Positions 5,920 to 14,335 of a stretch of 29,888 nt of DNA are shown piece by piece. Position numbers and translations under genes: made by a program. Source of the stretch: Serpentinicella sp031432315 (lineage in GTDB: Bacteria; Bacillota; Clostridia; Peptostreptococcales; Natronincolaceae); NCBI RefSeq assembly GCF_031432315.1, contig NZ_JAVKGO010000016.1, positions 1-29,888 on the forward strand, written 5' to 3'. Positions within the stretch are counted from its first letter, which is position 1. The number at the start of each line of letters is the position of its first letter. The notes beneath the pieces were generated by a model. It saw only the letters and a list, made by a program, of their open reading frames with translations, ran no database searches and was not told the DNA's origin.

Positions 5920-8361
5920 ATGGAAGGACGATTTACAGAAAGAGCAAATAAGGCAATTATTTTAGCCCAAGAGATTGCACAACATTATGGCCAAAACTAT
6001 GTGGGTACAGAGCATCTACTTTTAGGGTTACTTCATGAAGGTGGTGGCATTGCAGTAAAAGTACTAAAAAATATGGCCATTGAACCAAAACAAGTGCAAG
6101 AAAAAGTAGGAAAAATGATTGGGGGAACAGAGAAACAAGGGAATTTATTAGGCTTTACCCCTAGAGTAAAAAAAGTTTTCGAACTTAGCTTTTTAGAAGC
6201 AAGGGCTATGGGACATAATTACGTTGGGACGGAACATTTACTTTTAGGTATGATAAAAGAAGGGGAAGGAATCGCTGCTAAAGTGCTAGTAGAACTTGGG
6301 GCAGATTTAGATAAAGTTAGAGAAAAAATACTGGAGTCTCTAAACCAGGGAAAAAGTCAATTTTACCCTCAAAATAAAGAAGCGAAAACAAAGAAAAATA
6401 CCCCAGTGCTAGAGCAATACGGACGGGATTTAAGTCAACTAGCAAGGGAGGGTAAAGTAGATCCTGTTGTTGGTAGAGATAAGGAGATACAAAGAGTTAT
6501 TCAAATACTGTCTAGAAGAACAAAGAATAATCCATGTTTAATAGGTGAGCCAGGTGTTGGAAAAACTGCTGTAGCCGAAGGCCTTGCCCAAAGAATAGAA
6601 GAGGGAAATATTCCAGAGATCTTAAAGGAAAAGCGCGTTGTTTCCTTAGATATAGCGGCTCTGTTAGCCGGAGCAAAATACCGAGGTGAGTTTGAAGAAA
6701 GACTTAAAAAAATAATGAATGAGCTAAGTCAGGCCCAAGATGTTATTTTATTTATCGATGAATTACACACAATTGTAGGTGCTGGAGCAGGAGAAGGCTC
6801 TGTTGATGCTGCTAATATTTTAAAACCTGCTCTTGCTAGAGGGGAACTGCAAACAATTGGTGCAACAACACTAGATGAGTATAAGAAACATATTGAAAAA
6901 GATGCTGCACTAGAAAGGCGATTCCAACCTATTATAATAGATGAACCAACTGTAGAGGATACAATAAAAATACTTTTAGGTATTAGAGATAAATACGAAG
7001 CACACCATAGAATTAAAATAACCGATGATGCACTAAAAGCTGCGGCAGAGTTATCCCATAGATATATAGCAGACCGGCAACTGCCGGACAAAGCAATTGA
7101 CCTTATTGATGAGACGGCATCAAAAGTAAGATTATCTATATTTACAGCACCACCTAATCTTAAAGAGTTAGAAGAAAAATTAGAACAATTATCAAAAGAA
7201 AAAGAAGAAGCGATTAGTTTACAAGATTATGAAAGAGCAGCAAAAATTAGAGATGAAGAAAAAAGCTTAAATGAAGTTCTAGATAAAGAACAAAATGCTT
7301 GGAAAAACAAGAATCAATCAACTGATGCGCTGGTTACAGAAGATCGAATTGCAGAGGTAGTAGGAGAATGGACTGGAATTCCTGTTACTAAAATTAAAGA
7401 GGAAGAGTCAGAGAGACTACTGAAAATGGAAGAAATTTTGCACAGTCGCGTTATCGGTCAAAAAGAGGCGGTAAAATCAGTTTCAAGAGCGATACGAAGA
7501 GCCAGAGTAGGATTGAAAGATCCAAAGAAACCGATTGGTTCATTTATCTTTCTCGGACCCACTGGTGTAGGTAAGACGGAGTTATCTAAAGCAATAGCAG
7601 AAGCAATGTTTGGTGATGAAAATGCAATGATTAGGGTAGATATGTCGGAGTTTATGGAAAAACACACGGTTTCTAAATTAATTGGTTCACCACCAGGATA
7701 TGTAGGATACGACGAAGGTGGTCAATTAACAGAAAAAATAAGAAGAAGACCCTATTCAGTTATATTATTCGACGAGATAGAAAAAGCCCATCCGGATGTT
7801 TTCAATGCACTGCTACAAATATTAGATGATGGCAGGTTAACCGATGCGAAAGGTAGAACCGTAAGTTTCAAAAACACAATTATTGTAATGACTTCAAATG
7901 TAGGAGCCCATACAATTAAAAAGCAGAGAACCCTAGGTTTTGCGACAAATGAGACGCAACTTGCACAAAGTGAATATGATAAAATGAAAGAAAACGTGAT
8001 GGATGAATTAAAAAGAACCTTCAGACCCGAGTTCTTAAATAGAATTGATGATACAATTGTATTCCATGCTTTGGAAAAAGAAGATATTACTAAAATTGTA
8101 GATTTAATGTTGACTCAGCTTGTAAATAGACTGGTTAAAGAAATGGATATAAAACTAGAAATAAGCAGCGAAGCAAAAAAATTCATTGCTGAAGAAGGTT
8201 ACGATACTCAGTTTGGCGCAAGACCATTACAAAGGGCAATTCAAAAAATGGTAGAAGACCCCTTGTCAGAAGAATTGTTAAAAACGGAAATAACAAAAGG
8301 GGATCAAGTTTATATTGATTTAGACAAAGAAAAAGAAACGTTGACATTTAGTAAAAAATAG
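5920..8361 (+). CDS. clpC: ATP-dependent protease ATPase subunit ClpC
   Basis: Hsp100 unfoldase that feeds substrates, including arginine-phosphorylated proteins, into ClpP. The 813 residues show the family order: two Clp-N repeats (about 1-145, each with NYVGTEHLLLG), AAA-1 with Walker A GEPGVGKT (209-216) and Walker B FIDELHT, a middle region carrying a UVR-like motif (about 425-455, LQDYERAAKIRDEEK), then AAA-2 with Walker A GPTGVGKT (546-553), Walker B ILFDEIEKAH and the arginine-finger region FRPEFLNRID. This is ClpC rather than ClpB or ClpE, given the short middle domain and the McsB/CtsR context. Last gene of the CtsR operon; a terminator follows. Confidence 0.97.
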   Translation: MEGRFTERANKAIILAQEIAQHYGQNYVGTEHLLLGLLHEGGGIAVKVLKNMAIEPKQVQEKVGKMIGGTEKQGNLLGFTPRVKKVFELSFLEARAMGHNYVGTEHLLLGMIKEGEGIAAKVLVELGADLDKVREKILESLNQGKSQFYPQNKEAKTKKNTPVLEQYGRDLSQLAREGKVDPVVGRDKEIQRVIQILSRRTKNNPCLIGEPGVGKTAVAEGLAQRIEEGNIPEILKEKRVVSLDIAALLAGAKYRGEFEERLKKIMNELSQAQDVILFIDELHTIVGAGAGEGSVDAANILKPALARGELQTIGATTLDEYKKHIEKDAALERRFQPIIIDEPTVEDTIKILLGIRDKYEAHHRIKITDDALKAAAELSHRYIADRQLPDKAIDLIDETASKVRLSIFTAPPNLKELEEKLEQLSKEKEEAISLQDYERAAKIRDEEKSLNEVLDKEQNAWKNKNQSTDALVTEDRIAEVVGEWTGIPVTKIKEEESERLLKMEEILHSRVIGQKEAVKSVSRAIRRARVGLKDPKKPIGSFIFLGPTGVGKTELSKAIAEAMFGDENAMIRVDMSEFMEKHTVSKLIGSPPGYVGYDEGGQLTEKIRRRPYSVILFDEIEKAHPDVFNALLQILDDGRLTDAKGRTVSFKNTIIVMTSNVGAHTIKKQRTLGFATNETQLAQSEYDKMKENVMDELKRTFRPEFLNRIDDTIVFHALEKEDITKIVDLMLTQLVNRLVKEMDIKLEISSEAKKFIAEEGYDTQFGARPLQRAIQKMVEDPLSEELLKTEITKGDQVYIDLDKEKETLTFSKK

Positions 8362-8368
8362 AGACAAT

Positions 8369-8423
8369 AAAGAACCTATAAGATAGATATGTATAAAAAG
8401 TCTATTTATATAGGTTCTTTATA
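8369..8423 (+). terminator. Terminator after clpC
   Basis: AAGAACCTATA (8370-8380) pairs with TATAGGTTCTT (8409-8419). The stem extends through AGATAGA/TCTATTT with small bulges and is followed by a T-rich tail. Confidence 0.75.
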
Positions 8424-8438
8424 TTTAAACGATAAATA

Positions 8439-8447
8439 TGGTATAAT
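8439..8447 (+). promoter_or_regulatory. Possible extended -10 promoter for radA
   Basis: TGG-TATAAT (8439-8447) is an extended -10 element; the -35 region (TTTATA) is poor. It would give a leader of about 105 bases before radA. Confidence 0.42.
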
Positions 8448-8560
8448 TTTTTTAACCTGCATAAAGTGTCAATGGGTGTAAGTATTACAATAGACTTTAT
8501 ATAAATGCTAAATAAAAGTGTAAAAAGTTTAAATAAATATAAGAAAAATAGGTGATATTT

Positions 8561-9928
8561 GTGGCAAAAGTAAAAACAAAGTTTATGTGTCAACAATGCG
8601 GCTATGAAAGTCCTAAATGGTTTGGCATGTGTCCTGGTTGTAAACAATGGAATACAATGGAGGAGGAAATAGTAGAAAGCAATAAATCCTTTAAAAGATC
8701 GACCACTATTAAAGGCGGTGCATCCCCGCAGCCCATAAAAGAAGTTGAGATTGGTGCATATAAAAGATACGATACGCAGATTTCTGAGCTTAATCGTGTT
8801 TTGGGGGGAGGATTAGTTAAAGGTTCGTTGACACTAATTTCCGGAGAACCAGGGATTGGAAAATCCACATTGATTCTCCAGGCAGGTAGTGCAATTGCAA
8901 ATATGCATGGAACAACACTATATGTGTCTGGAGAGGAATCAGAAGAACAAATAAAAATGCGTGCAGAAAGATTAAACACATTGGGGGACAAGCTTTACAT
9001 AGTTTCAGAAACCAATATTAACAACATAGAGAAATTCATAGATGATCTAAAGCCCATGTTTTTAATTGTTGATTCTGTTCAAACCTTGTTTAAAGAAGAA
9101 TTAAGTGCTGCGCCGGGGAGTGTCTCACAAGTTAAAGAAAGTGTGAACAATCTAATGCGTATTGGAAAGTCTAGAAATATTCCAATTTTTCTAGTTGCTC
9201 ATGTAACAAAACAGGGGGAGTTAGCAGGGCCCAGAGTTCTAGAACATATGGTTGATACGGTACTACATTTCGAGGGGGAAAGAACACAAGAATTTAGGAT
9301 ACTACGTGCATTGAAAAATCGATTTGGTACTACTAGTGAAATAGGGGTTTTTGAAATGAGACAGGAAGGTTTGGTTGAAGTTTCCAATCCATCAGCTATT
9401 TTTCTTGAGACCCTTACTCAAAAGGCTGAGGGATCTGTAGTTGTTGGAACTGTGGAAGGCACAAGACCACTATTGGTTGAAATACAGGCATTGGTCACTA
9501 ATTCAAATGCTGGATTTCCAAGGCGAACAACTATTGGAGTTGACGCTAATCGACTAAATTTAGTAATAGCTGTTTTAGAAAAAAAAGTAGGACTCCCTCT
9601 GAGCAACCAGGATATTTATATAAATGTTGTAGGAGGACTTAAATTAGAAGGAACATCTGGAGACTTGGGCATAGCTATGGCTATATTCTCAAGTGTAAGG
9701 GGGATACCTATAACATCCGGAGAAATTATTGCTATAGGAGAAGTGAGTTTAACAGGAGAAATTAGGCCTGTTACACATATGGAGAAGCTTATAAAGGAAG
9801 CGGAAAAAATGGGATTTAAAAGTTGCATAGTACCTAGCAAAACAAAAGAAAAGGTGGATAAAAATTCACAAATGAAACTAATAAGGGTGACAACATTGCG
9901 AGAGGCCTTGGATTTACTATTGCATTAG
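8561..9928 (+). CDS. radA: DNA repair protein RadA (Sms)
   Basis: RecA-like branch-migration ATPase for recombination and repair. Using GTG 8561 the protein is 455 residues, matching the family (about 458). It has an N-terminal zinc finger Cys10/Cys13/Cys24/Cys27 (CQQCGYESPKWFGMCPGC), Walker A GEPGIGKST (95-103), the RadA signature KNRFG (251-255) and a C-terminal Lon-like domain (VGGLKLEGTSGDLG). A GTG nine bases upstream in frame (8552) overlaps the AGGTGA ribosome site, so 8561 is preferred. It lies downstream of clpC as in Bacillus, but the usual next gene, disA, is absent. Confidence 0.96.
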   Translation: MAKVKTKFMCQQCGYESPKWFGMCPGCKQWNTMEEEIVESNKSFKRSTTIKGGASPQPIKEVEIGAYKRYDTQISELNRVLGGGLVKGSLTLISGEPGIGKSTLILQAGSAIANMHGTTLYVSGEESEEQIKMRAERLNTLGDKLYIVSETNINNIEKFIDDLKPMFLIVDSVQTLFKEELSAAPGSVSQVKESVNNLMRIGKSRNIPIFLVAHVTKQGELAGPRVLEHMVDTVLHFEGERTQEFRILRALKNRFGTTSEIGVFEMRQEGLVEVSNPSAIFLETLTQKAEGSVVVGTVEGTRPLLVEIQALVTNSNAGFPRRTTIGVDANRLNLVIAVLEKKVGLPLSNQDIYINVVGGLKLEGTSGDLGIAMAIFSSVRGIPITSGEIIAIGEVSLTGEIRPVTHMEKLIKEAEKMGFKSCIVPSKTKEKVDKNSQMKLIRVTTLREALDLLLH

Positions 9929-9967
9929 AGCGAAATATTATGGAAGTAAACAAGTTAATATATACCT

Positions 9968-9998
9968 AAAAAAAGTGGCAATTTCTGCCACTTTTTTT
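9968..9998. terminator. Bidirectional terminator between radA and the minus-strand gene
   Basis: AAAAAAAGTGGCA/TGCCACTTTTTTT around an ATTTC loop has A and T runs on both sides, so it serves both converging genes. It overlaps the stop codon of the minus-strand gene. Confidence 0.9.
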
Positions 9999-10395
9999 AT
10001 AGAAGTCCATACTTACCTAAAGTTTTCAATTGATTATTGTAGTAGTCCTTAAGAAGACTGTCTAAGTCCGTGTTTAGTAAGTTGCAAAGAGCAGCTAAAT
10101 AGAAAAAGTGATTAGCAATTTCCTGCTCAACTTTTTCACGGCACATTTCACATAAACTACCTGACATATGGTCTGAAATATAATCTTTTGATTCAGAAAA
10201 GGTTACATCAGCAGGAATCTCTTGTTTTTTTCCAGCTATTTCAGTACATCCACAGTAAGTAGATGACTTAGCAACGGCACGATTAATTTTAGCGTTACTT
10301 TCCTGCATTTTTGTTAAAATATCTAAAGCACTTCTGTGCCTTAAAAGAACGTTATCCACTTTTTCTTGAAATTCTTCCAAACATAATTGCTTCAT
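9997..10395 (-). CDS. Conserved helical protein of unknown function, MazG-like C-terminus
   Basis: A 132-residue, probably all-helical cytoplasmic protein. The first half has RHRSALDILTKMQESNAKINRAV. A CGC at residues 48-50 and a CEMC near 80 could bind a metal. The C-terminus (ANHFFYLAALCNLLNTDLDSLL) resembles the last helices of MazG-type nucleotide pyrophosphohydrolases, but the acidic metal-binding ExxE/ExxD set is not obvious, so activity should not be assumed. I recall similar clostridial proteins being annotated DUF1573, without certainty. Start ATG at 10395 behind an AGGGGG site. It is the only clear minus-strand gene here, with its own promoter and a shared terminator, and lies where disA is usually found. 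Confidence 0.8.
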   Translation of the reverse strand: MKQLCLEEFQEKVDNVLLRHRSALDILTKMQESNAKINRAVAKSSTYCGCTEIAGKKQEIPADVTFSESKDYISDHMSGSLCEMCREKVEQEIANHFFYLAALCNLLNTDLDSLLKDYYNNQLKTLGKYGLL

Positions 10396-10428
10396 AAAAA
10401 ACCCCCTATAACGAGTGTGTCTAATATA

Positions 10429-10458
10429 ATTATACTTTTTTTATATAACAATTGTCAA
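10429..10458 (-). promoter_or_regulatory. Promoter of the minus-strand gene
   Basis: On the minus strand TTGACA (10458-10453) and TATAAT (10434-10429) are 18 bases apart, both perfect consensus hexamers. Confidence 0.82.
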
Positions 10459-10514
10459 TTATAGTATGAAGGAAAAACCGTAGAAGTATTAGATAAAAAT
10501 AGACAAAAAATTCG

Positions 10515-10544
10515 TTGACAATAAGCGTTTTACTATGATAGAAT
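10515..10544 (+). promoter_or_regulatory. Upstream promoter of the carD-like gene
   Basis: TTGACA (10515-10520), 18-base spacer, TAGAAT (10539-10544). First of two tandem promoters. Confidence 0.72.
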
Positions 10545-10554
10545 TATAATTTAT

Positions 10555-10583
10555 TTGACATGGTGCCAATAATTGTGTATAAT
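10555..10583 (+). promoter_or_regulatory. Downstream promoter of the carD-like gene
   Basis: TTGACA (10555-10560), 17-base spacer, TATAAT (10578-10583): a perfect consensus promoter. It lies 40 bases after the first and about 30 bases before the gene's ribosome site. Confidence 0.87.
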
Positions 10584-10619
10584 GTAACTAAAGGATTACA
10601 TTGGAATAGGAGGGGCAAC

Positions 10620-11096
10620 ATGTTTAATATCGGAGATAAAATTGCGTACCCAGTACATGGTGCGGGTGTTATAGAAGCAATTGAAGAAAGAGAAATATTA
10701 GGTGAAATTAAAAAATATTATGTAATGAAAATGCCTTTGAGCAATATGAAGGTAATGATACCTCTAGATAATATGGAAGAAGTGGGGATCAGACCTGTTG
10801 TTACACAACAAGAGGTTGATGATATTTTTGCAATTTTAGCCGCAGATGAAACGAAAATGCCCTTAAACTGGAATAGAAGATATAGAGCAAACATGGATAC
10901 AATTAAAAGTGGAAATATTTATGAAGTAGCTGAAGTTGTTAGAAACTTAACTTTAAGAGATCGAGAAAAAGCACTATCTACGGGTGAAAAGAAAATATTA
11001 AATAATGCAAAGCAGATACTTTTAAGTGAAATTATTCTTGTATCTAATATAAATGAAGATCGCGCTTTAGATTTAATTGAAGAATCAGTAAAATAA
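10620..11096 (+). CDS. CarD/CdnL-family RNA polymerase-binding regulator
   Basis: Global regulator that binds the RNA polymerase beta subunit and stabilises open promoter complexes; rRNA promoters are the best-known targets. From ATG 10620 the product is 158 residues, normal for the family. Residues 1-60 form the Tudor-like RNAP-interaction domain (MFNIGDKIAYPVHGAGVIEAIEE, then YYVMKMP), followed by the helical DNA-contacting C-terminus (LTLRDREKALSTGEKKIL). The frame is open upstream to 10560, but GAGGGG before 10620 and the placement of both promoters fix the start. The two near-consensus tandem promoters suggest high constitutive expression. Confidence 0.93.
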   Translation: MFNIGDKIAYPVHGAGVIEAIEEREILGEIKKYYVMKMPLSNMKVMIPLDNMEEVGIRPVVTQQEVDDIFAILAADETKMPLNWNRRYRANMDTIKSGNIYEVAEVVRNLTLRDREKALSTGEKKILNNAKQILLSEIILVSNINEDRALDLIEESVK

Positions 11097-11102
11097 TTAA
11101 TT

Positions 11103-11127
11103 GCCTCTAATAGAGGCTTTATTTTTT
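11103..11127 (+). terminator. Terminator after the carD-like gene
   Basis: GCCTCT/AGAGGC with a three-base loop, followed by TTTATTTTTTT. Confidence 0.85.
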
Positions 11128-11392
11128 TAGATTTATATAAAACGCTAGGCTAAGGTGATTTCATGGTTAACTAGAGTTAACATACACACAAATCAACCGT
11201 ACTCGCGATGAGTACTATGTATACTTAAGATTCAATTTAAAAATGAAATTAGGTTAAATCCTCATATAATTCCAAAGGTAAATTATGAAAAGAGTATGTT
11301 ATAATAGACGAAAATAAGTTTTTACTATTTTTTCATATAATTTGATTTAAAATAACAGAGTATGGGAATAATTGTGAAATGGAGGTGAAATA

Positions 11393-12481
11393 ATGATAAA
11401 CCGATTTGTAAGAGGAGTATTAACGGTTTTAGGTGCATTTACAGGATACATTATTTATTTTTATGTGAACAATTTGTTTGAAAGTTTTACTGGTATTACT
11501 TATATTATTGGAATTATTCTATCTTCCTTAGCAGGAGGAATATTACTATTTCTAGCTTCTCCTTGGCTAATCAAAAAAGGGAGAGATGTTGCCACTTGGA
11601 TTGAAAATGAATTAGCAAATGTACCAATTACAAGCATTATACTAGGGTCTGTTGGTTTGATTGTGGGACTTATAATTGCTCATTTAATTAGTCAATTACT
11701 TAATAATACACCAACGCCTATAGGGACTGTTTTATCGACGGTTATTTATATATTTATGGGTTATTTAGGGATTACTATTTCCACTAAAAAGACAGATGAG
11801 ATTATGAATATACCCAATATGTTAAGAAGAGCACCATTAAAGGAGAGAGATGGTACATTAGTAAATAACCTATCCCCGAAAATTTTGGATACAAGTGTAA
11901 TTATTGATGGTAGAATAGCAGATATTTGTAAAACTGGATTTATAGAAGGCCCTCTTGTAGTGCCGGAGTTTGTGCTAAAAGAGCTACAACAAATTGCTGA
12001 TTCTTCTCTAGCGATTAAAAGAAATCGAGGTAGACGAGGACTGGATATATTAAACCTAATGCAAAAAGAATTAAATATAGAGGTTAAGGTCCATACACTA
12101 GACTTTGAAGATATTCAGGAAGTTGATTCAAAATTATTAAAGTTAGCCCAAACAATTAATGGCAAAGTATTAACAAATGATTATAATTTAAATAAAGTTG
12201 CTGAATTTCAAGGTGTACATGTCTTGAATATTAATGAGCTAGCTAATGCTATAAAACCAGTTGTATTACCTGGGGAAGAAATGCAAGTTCAAGTAATTAA
12301 GGATGGAAAAGAATCCGGTCAAGGTTTAGCTTATTTAGATGATGGTACAATGATCGTTGTCGAAGGTGGCAAAAAATATATTGGTCAAGATATTGAAGTT
12401 TTAGTGACTAGTGTACTACAAACCGCTGCGGGCAGGATGATTTTTGCAAAACCTAAATCTATGGTTGATAAATCAGCGTAA
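11393..12481 (+). CDS. yacL: PIN/TRAM domain membrane protein (YacL family)
   Basis: Membrane-anchored PIN-fold protein, a putative ribonuclease, with an RNA-binding TRAM domain. Of 362 residues, the first 131 form four membrane helices (about 8-28, 36-58, 80-101, 111-131). The PIN domain follows at about 162-280 with acidic active-site candidates Asp166 and Asp172 (LDTSVIIDGR), Glu197, Asp245 and Asp263 (TNDYNL). The TRAM domain occupies about 292-353. The start is ATG 11393 with GGAGGTG. In Bacillus, yacL sits between disA and ispD; here it keeps its place before ispD. The 268 bases upstream hold a TATAAT at about 11300 with no convincing -35. Confidence 0.92.
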   Translation: MINRFVRGVLTVLGAFTGYIIYFYVNNLFESFTGITYIIGIILSSLAGGILLFLASPWLIKKGRDVATWIENELANVPITSIILGSVGLIVGLIIAHLISQLLNNTPTPIGTVLSTVIYIFMGYLGITISTKKTDEIMNIPNMLRRAPLKERDGTLVNNLSPKILDTSVIIDGRIADICKTGFIEGPLVVPEFVLKELQQIADSSLAIKRNRGRRGLDILNLMQKELNIEVKVHTLDFEDIQEVDSKLLKLAQTINGKVLTNDYNLNKVAEFQGVHVLNINELANAIKPVVLPGEEMQVQVIKDGKESGQGLAYLDDGTMIVVEGGKKYIGQDIEVLVTSVLQTAAGRMIFAKPKSMVDKSA

Positions 12482-12484
12482 ACG

Positions 12485-12517
12485 AAAAACTCCTAGAAAA
12501 AATCTAGGAGTTTTTAT
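12485..12517 (+). terminator. Terminator after yacL
   Basis: A perfect 13-bp stem (12485-12497 with 12503-12515) around an A5 loop, ending in T5. Confidence 0.9.
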
Positions 12518-12657
12518 TTTAGAAGGCTGGTGATTCTAAGAATATCTGATTTTAGTAGCAACAATACACTATTTATCAAGATAGAGGATGAAATTTTCTC
12601 CAATTATGATAAACTTATCTTAAGGAAGTTGAAAATTCTTTTTAAAGGAGGAAAAAC

Positions 12658-13350
12658 GTGAATTCAGTTGTAGTAGTAGCTGGGGGGAAAGGGTCCCGTA
12701 TGGGAGAAGGTTATAATAAACAATACATATCTTTAAATGGCAAACCTTTAGTTGCCCATACATTAGAGGTGTTTGAAAAAAATATAAATATAAATGAAAT
12801 AATTCTAGTTGTACCTGAATCCGAAATAATGTACTGTAAGGAGAATATTATACAAAAATATAATATAAATAAAGTTTCGTCGATTGTGTCAGGAGGAAAA
12901 GAAAGGCAAGATTCTGTATATCAAGGACTTTTAGCGGTTAACAAGGAATGTCAAGTCGTTCTGATTCATGATGGTGCTAGACCCTTTGTTACAGATCGTA
13001 TAATTGATGAAAGTATTAAGAAGACTCAACAAGCAGATGCTGTCATTGTAGGAGTTCCTGTTAAAGACACTGTTAAACTTGTTGATGTAAACATGAGAGT
13101 AACGGACACACCGGATAGAAAACGATTATGGTCAGTACAAACACCCCAAACCTTTAAATATGAAGTAATTATACAAGCCTACGAAAAAGGAAGGACATTA
13201 GGTATAGAAGTGACTGATGATGCTATGATGGTTGAAAAAAATGATGGGATTGTCAATGTTGTACAAGGGGACTATGATAATATCAAAATCACAACACCTG
13301 AAGATTTAACTGTCGCAGAGAATATACTAATGAAAAGAGAGGGATTGTAA
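12658..13350 (+). CDS. ispD: 2-C-methyl-D-erythritol 4-phosphate cytidylyltransferase
   Basis: Third step of the MEP (non-mevalonate) isoprenoid pathway: joins MEP and CTP to give CDP-methylerythritol. The 230-residue length is typical. The nucleotide-binding loop VVAGGKGSRMG (residues 6-16) has the glycine/arginine pattern of the family, with Ala-Gly-Gly where Ala-Ala-Gly is usual. The substrate-binding HDGARPFV and the late TDDAMMVE are both present. Start is GTG 12658 behind a consensus AAAGGAGG. The stop codon overlaps the ispF start by one base (TAATG), so the two are translationally coupled. Confidence 0.95.
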   Translation: MNSVVVVAGGKGSRMGEGYNKQYISLNGKPLVAHTLEVFEKNININEIILVVPESEIMYCKENIIQKYNINKVSSIVSGGKERQDSVYQGLLAVNKECQVVLIHDGARPFVTDRIIDESIKKTQQADAVIVGVPVKDTVKLVDVNMRVTDTPDRKRLWSVQTPQTFKYEVIIQAYEKGRTLGIEVTDDAMMVEKNDGIVNVVQGDYDNIKITTPEDLTVAENILMKREGL

Positions 13351-13835
13351 TGAGGGTAGGTATTGGATATGATGTTCATCGTTTAGTAAAAGACAGAAAA
13401 TTAATTATTGGGGGAGTTAATATACCCTATGAAAAAGGATTGTTGGGACATTCGGATGCGGATGTGCTAGTCCATGCAATTATGGACGCATTATTAGGTG
13501 CTGTAGGACTAGGAGATATCGGTAAACACTTTCCTGATACTGACGCTAAGTTTAAAAATGCAGATAGTTTAATGTTATTAAAAGAAGTTTCTGTATTATT
13601 AGAGAATCATGGATATACTATAAATAATATTGACGCTATAATTGTGGCTCAAAAGCCTAAAATGGCACCGCATATAAACGATATGAGACAAAATATTTGT
13701 AACGTTCTCGGAATAGATATAGGCTGTGTTAATATTAAAGCAACGACAACGGAACAATTAGGATTTGAAGGAAGAGAAGAAGGAATATCATCCCAAGTAG
13801 TAGTAAGTGTTCTGCCGCAACAAATTACATATTAA
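13350..13835 (+). CDS. ispF: 2-C-methyl-D-erythritol 2,4-cyclodiphosphate synthase
   Basis: Fifth step of the MEP pathway: cyclises CDP-methylerythritol 2-phosphate with release of CMP. The 161 residues match the family. Zinc ligands are Asp8 and His10 in GYDVHR and His42 in the HSDADVLVHA motif; GDIGKHFPDTD and the later ATTTEQLGFEGR are also conserved. ATG 13350 overlaps the ispD stop, so translation is coupled. No clear terminator follows, and transcription may run into the proS leader, which also has its own promoter. Confidence 0.96.
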   Translation: MRVGIGYDVHRLVKDRKLIIGGVNIPYEKGLLGHSDADVLVHAIMDALLGAVGLGDIGKHFPDTDAKFKNADSLMLLKEVSVLLENHGYTINNIDAIIVAQKPKMAPHINDMRQNICNVLGIDIGCVNIKATTTEQLGFEGREEGISSQVVVSVLPQQITY

Positions 13836-13912
13836 GTAGGAAAACATAAAGATTATATATAGTCGATTATTCCATAAAAATATATTTTAGGTTACTAGTT
13901 TTTTTAAAAAGG

Positions 13913-13941
13913 TTGACGTCTTATCAATTATGTTTTATTCT
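13913..13941 (+). promoter_or_regulatory. Promoter of the proS T-box leader
   Basis: TTGACG (13913-13918), 17-base spacer, TATTCT (13936-13941), a moderate match placed just before the T-box RNA. Confidence 0.6.
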
Positions 13942-13959
13942 TATAAAGAAAAATGCATT

Positions 13960-14180
13960 GAAGAGGAATAGTAGAAAAACGAATTTAGACAGAGAAAAAC
14001 CCATGGCTGAAAGGTTTTACTATGTTTTTTGAACCCACCTTAGAGCAGTTCACTGAATTTAGTAGGTGATACCGGTAGGCGCCGTTATGTCTTGAGTGAA
14101 CCTCTTAAAGAGGTTAATTAGAGTGGTACCACGGGATCTAAATCTCTCGTCTCTATCGTATAGGGATGAAGGGATTTTTT
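13960..14180 (+). promoter_or_regulatory. Proline T-box riboswitch (leader of proS)
   Basis: tRNA-sensing leader RNA. The specifier loop reads GAA-CCC-ACC (codon CCC at 14034-14036), a proline codon, agreeing with the gene downstream. An AGTAGG segment and CGG/CCG helix follow at about 14060-14090. The T-box itself, GAGTGGTACCACGGG, is at 14121-14135, and its UGGU bulge can pair with the ACCA end of a tRNA whose discriminator base is A, as in tRNA-Pro. An imperfect terminator stem ending in T7 (about 14140-14180) is the attenuator. Uncharged tRNA-Pro should favour readthrough. The 155 bases from here to proS are AT-rich with no other clear signal. Confidence 0.93.
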
Positions 14181-14335
14181 TATTATAAAATTTTAGGAGT
14201 ACATAAGTTAGCTAAAGTTAAAATTATTGTTTGTAAGTATAATTTAATACAATAATTTGTATAACTTTTTAAGCAACTAAAATTAAACTTTAACGAATAT
14301 AAAAAAGCTTAGTGTAGCAAGAGAGGAGACTTATA

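Noticed and set aside
8402..8647. Minus-strand hydrophobic frame of 81 codons
   Set aside because: Overlaps the clpC terminator and the radA start; no ribosome site; AT-rich sequence makes a false membrane protein.
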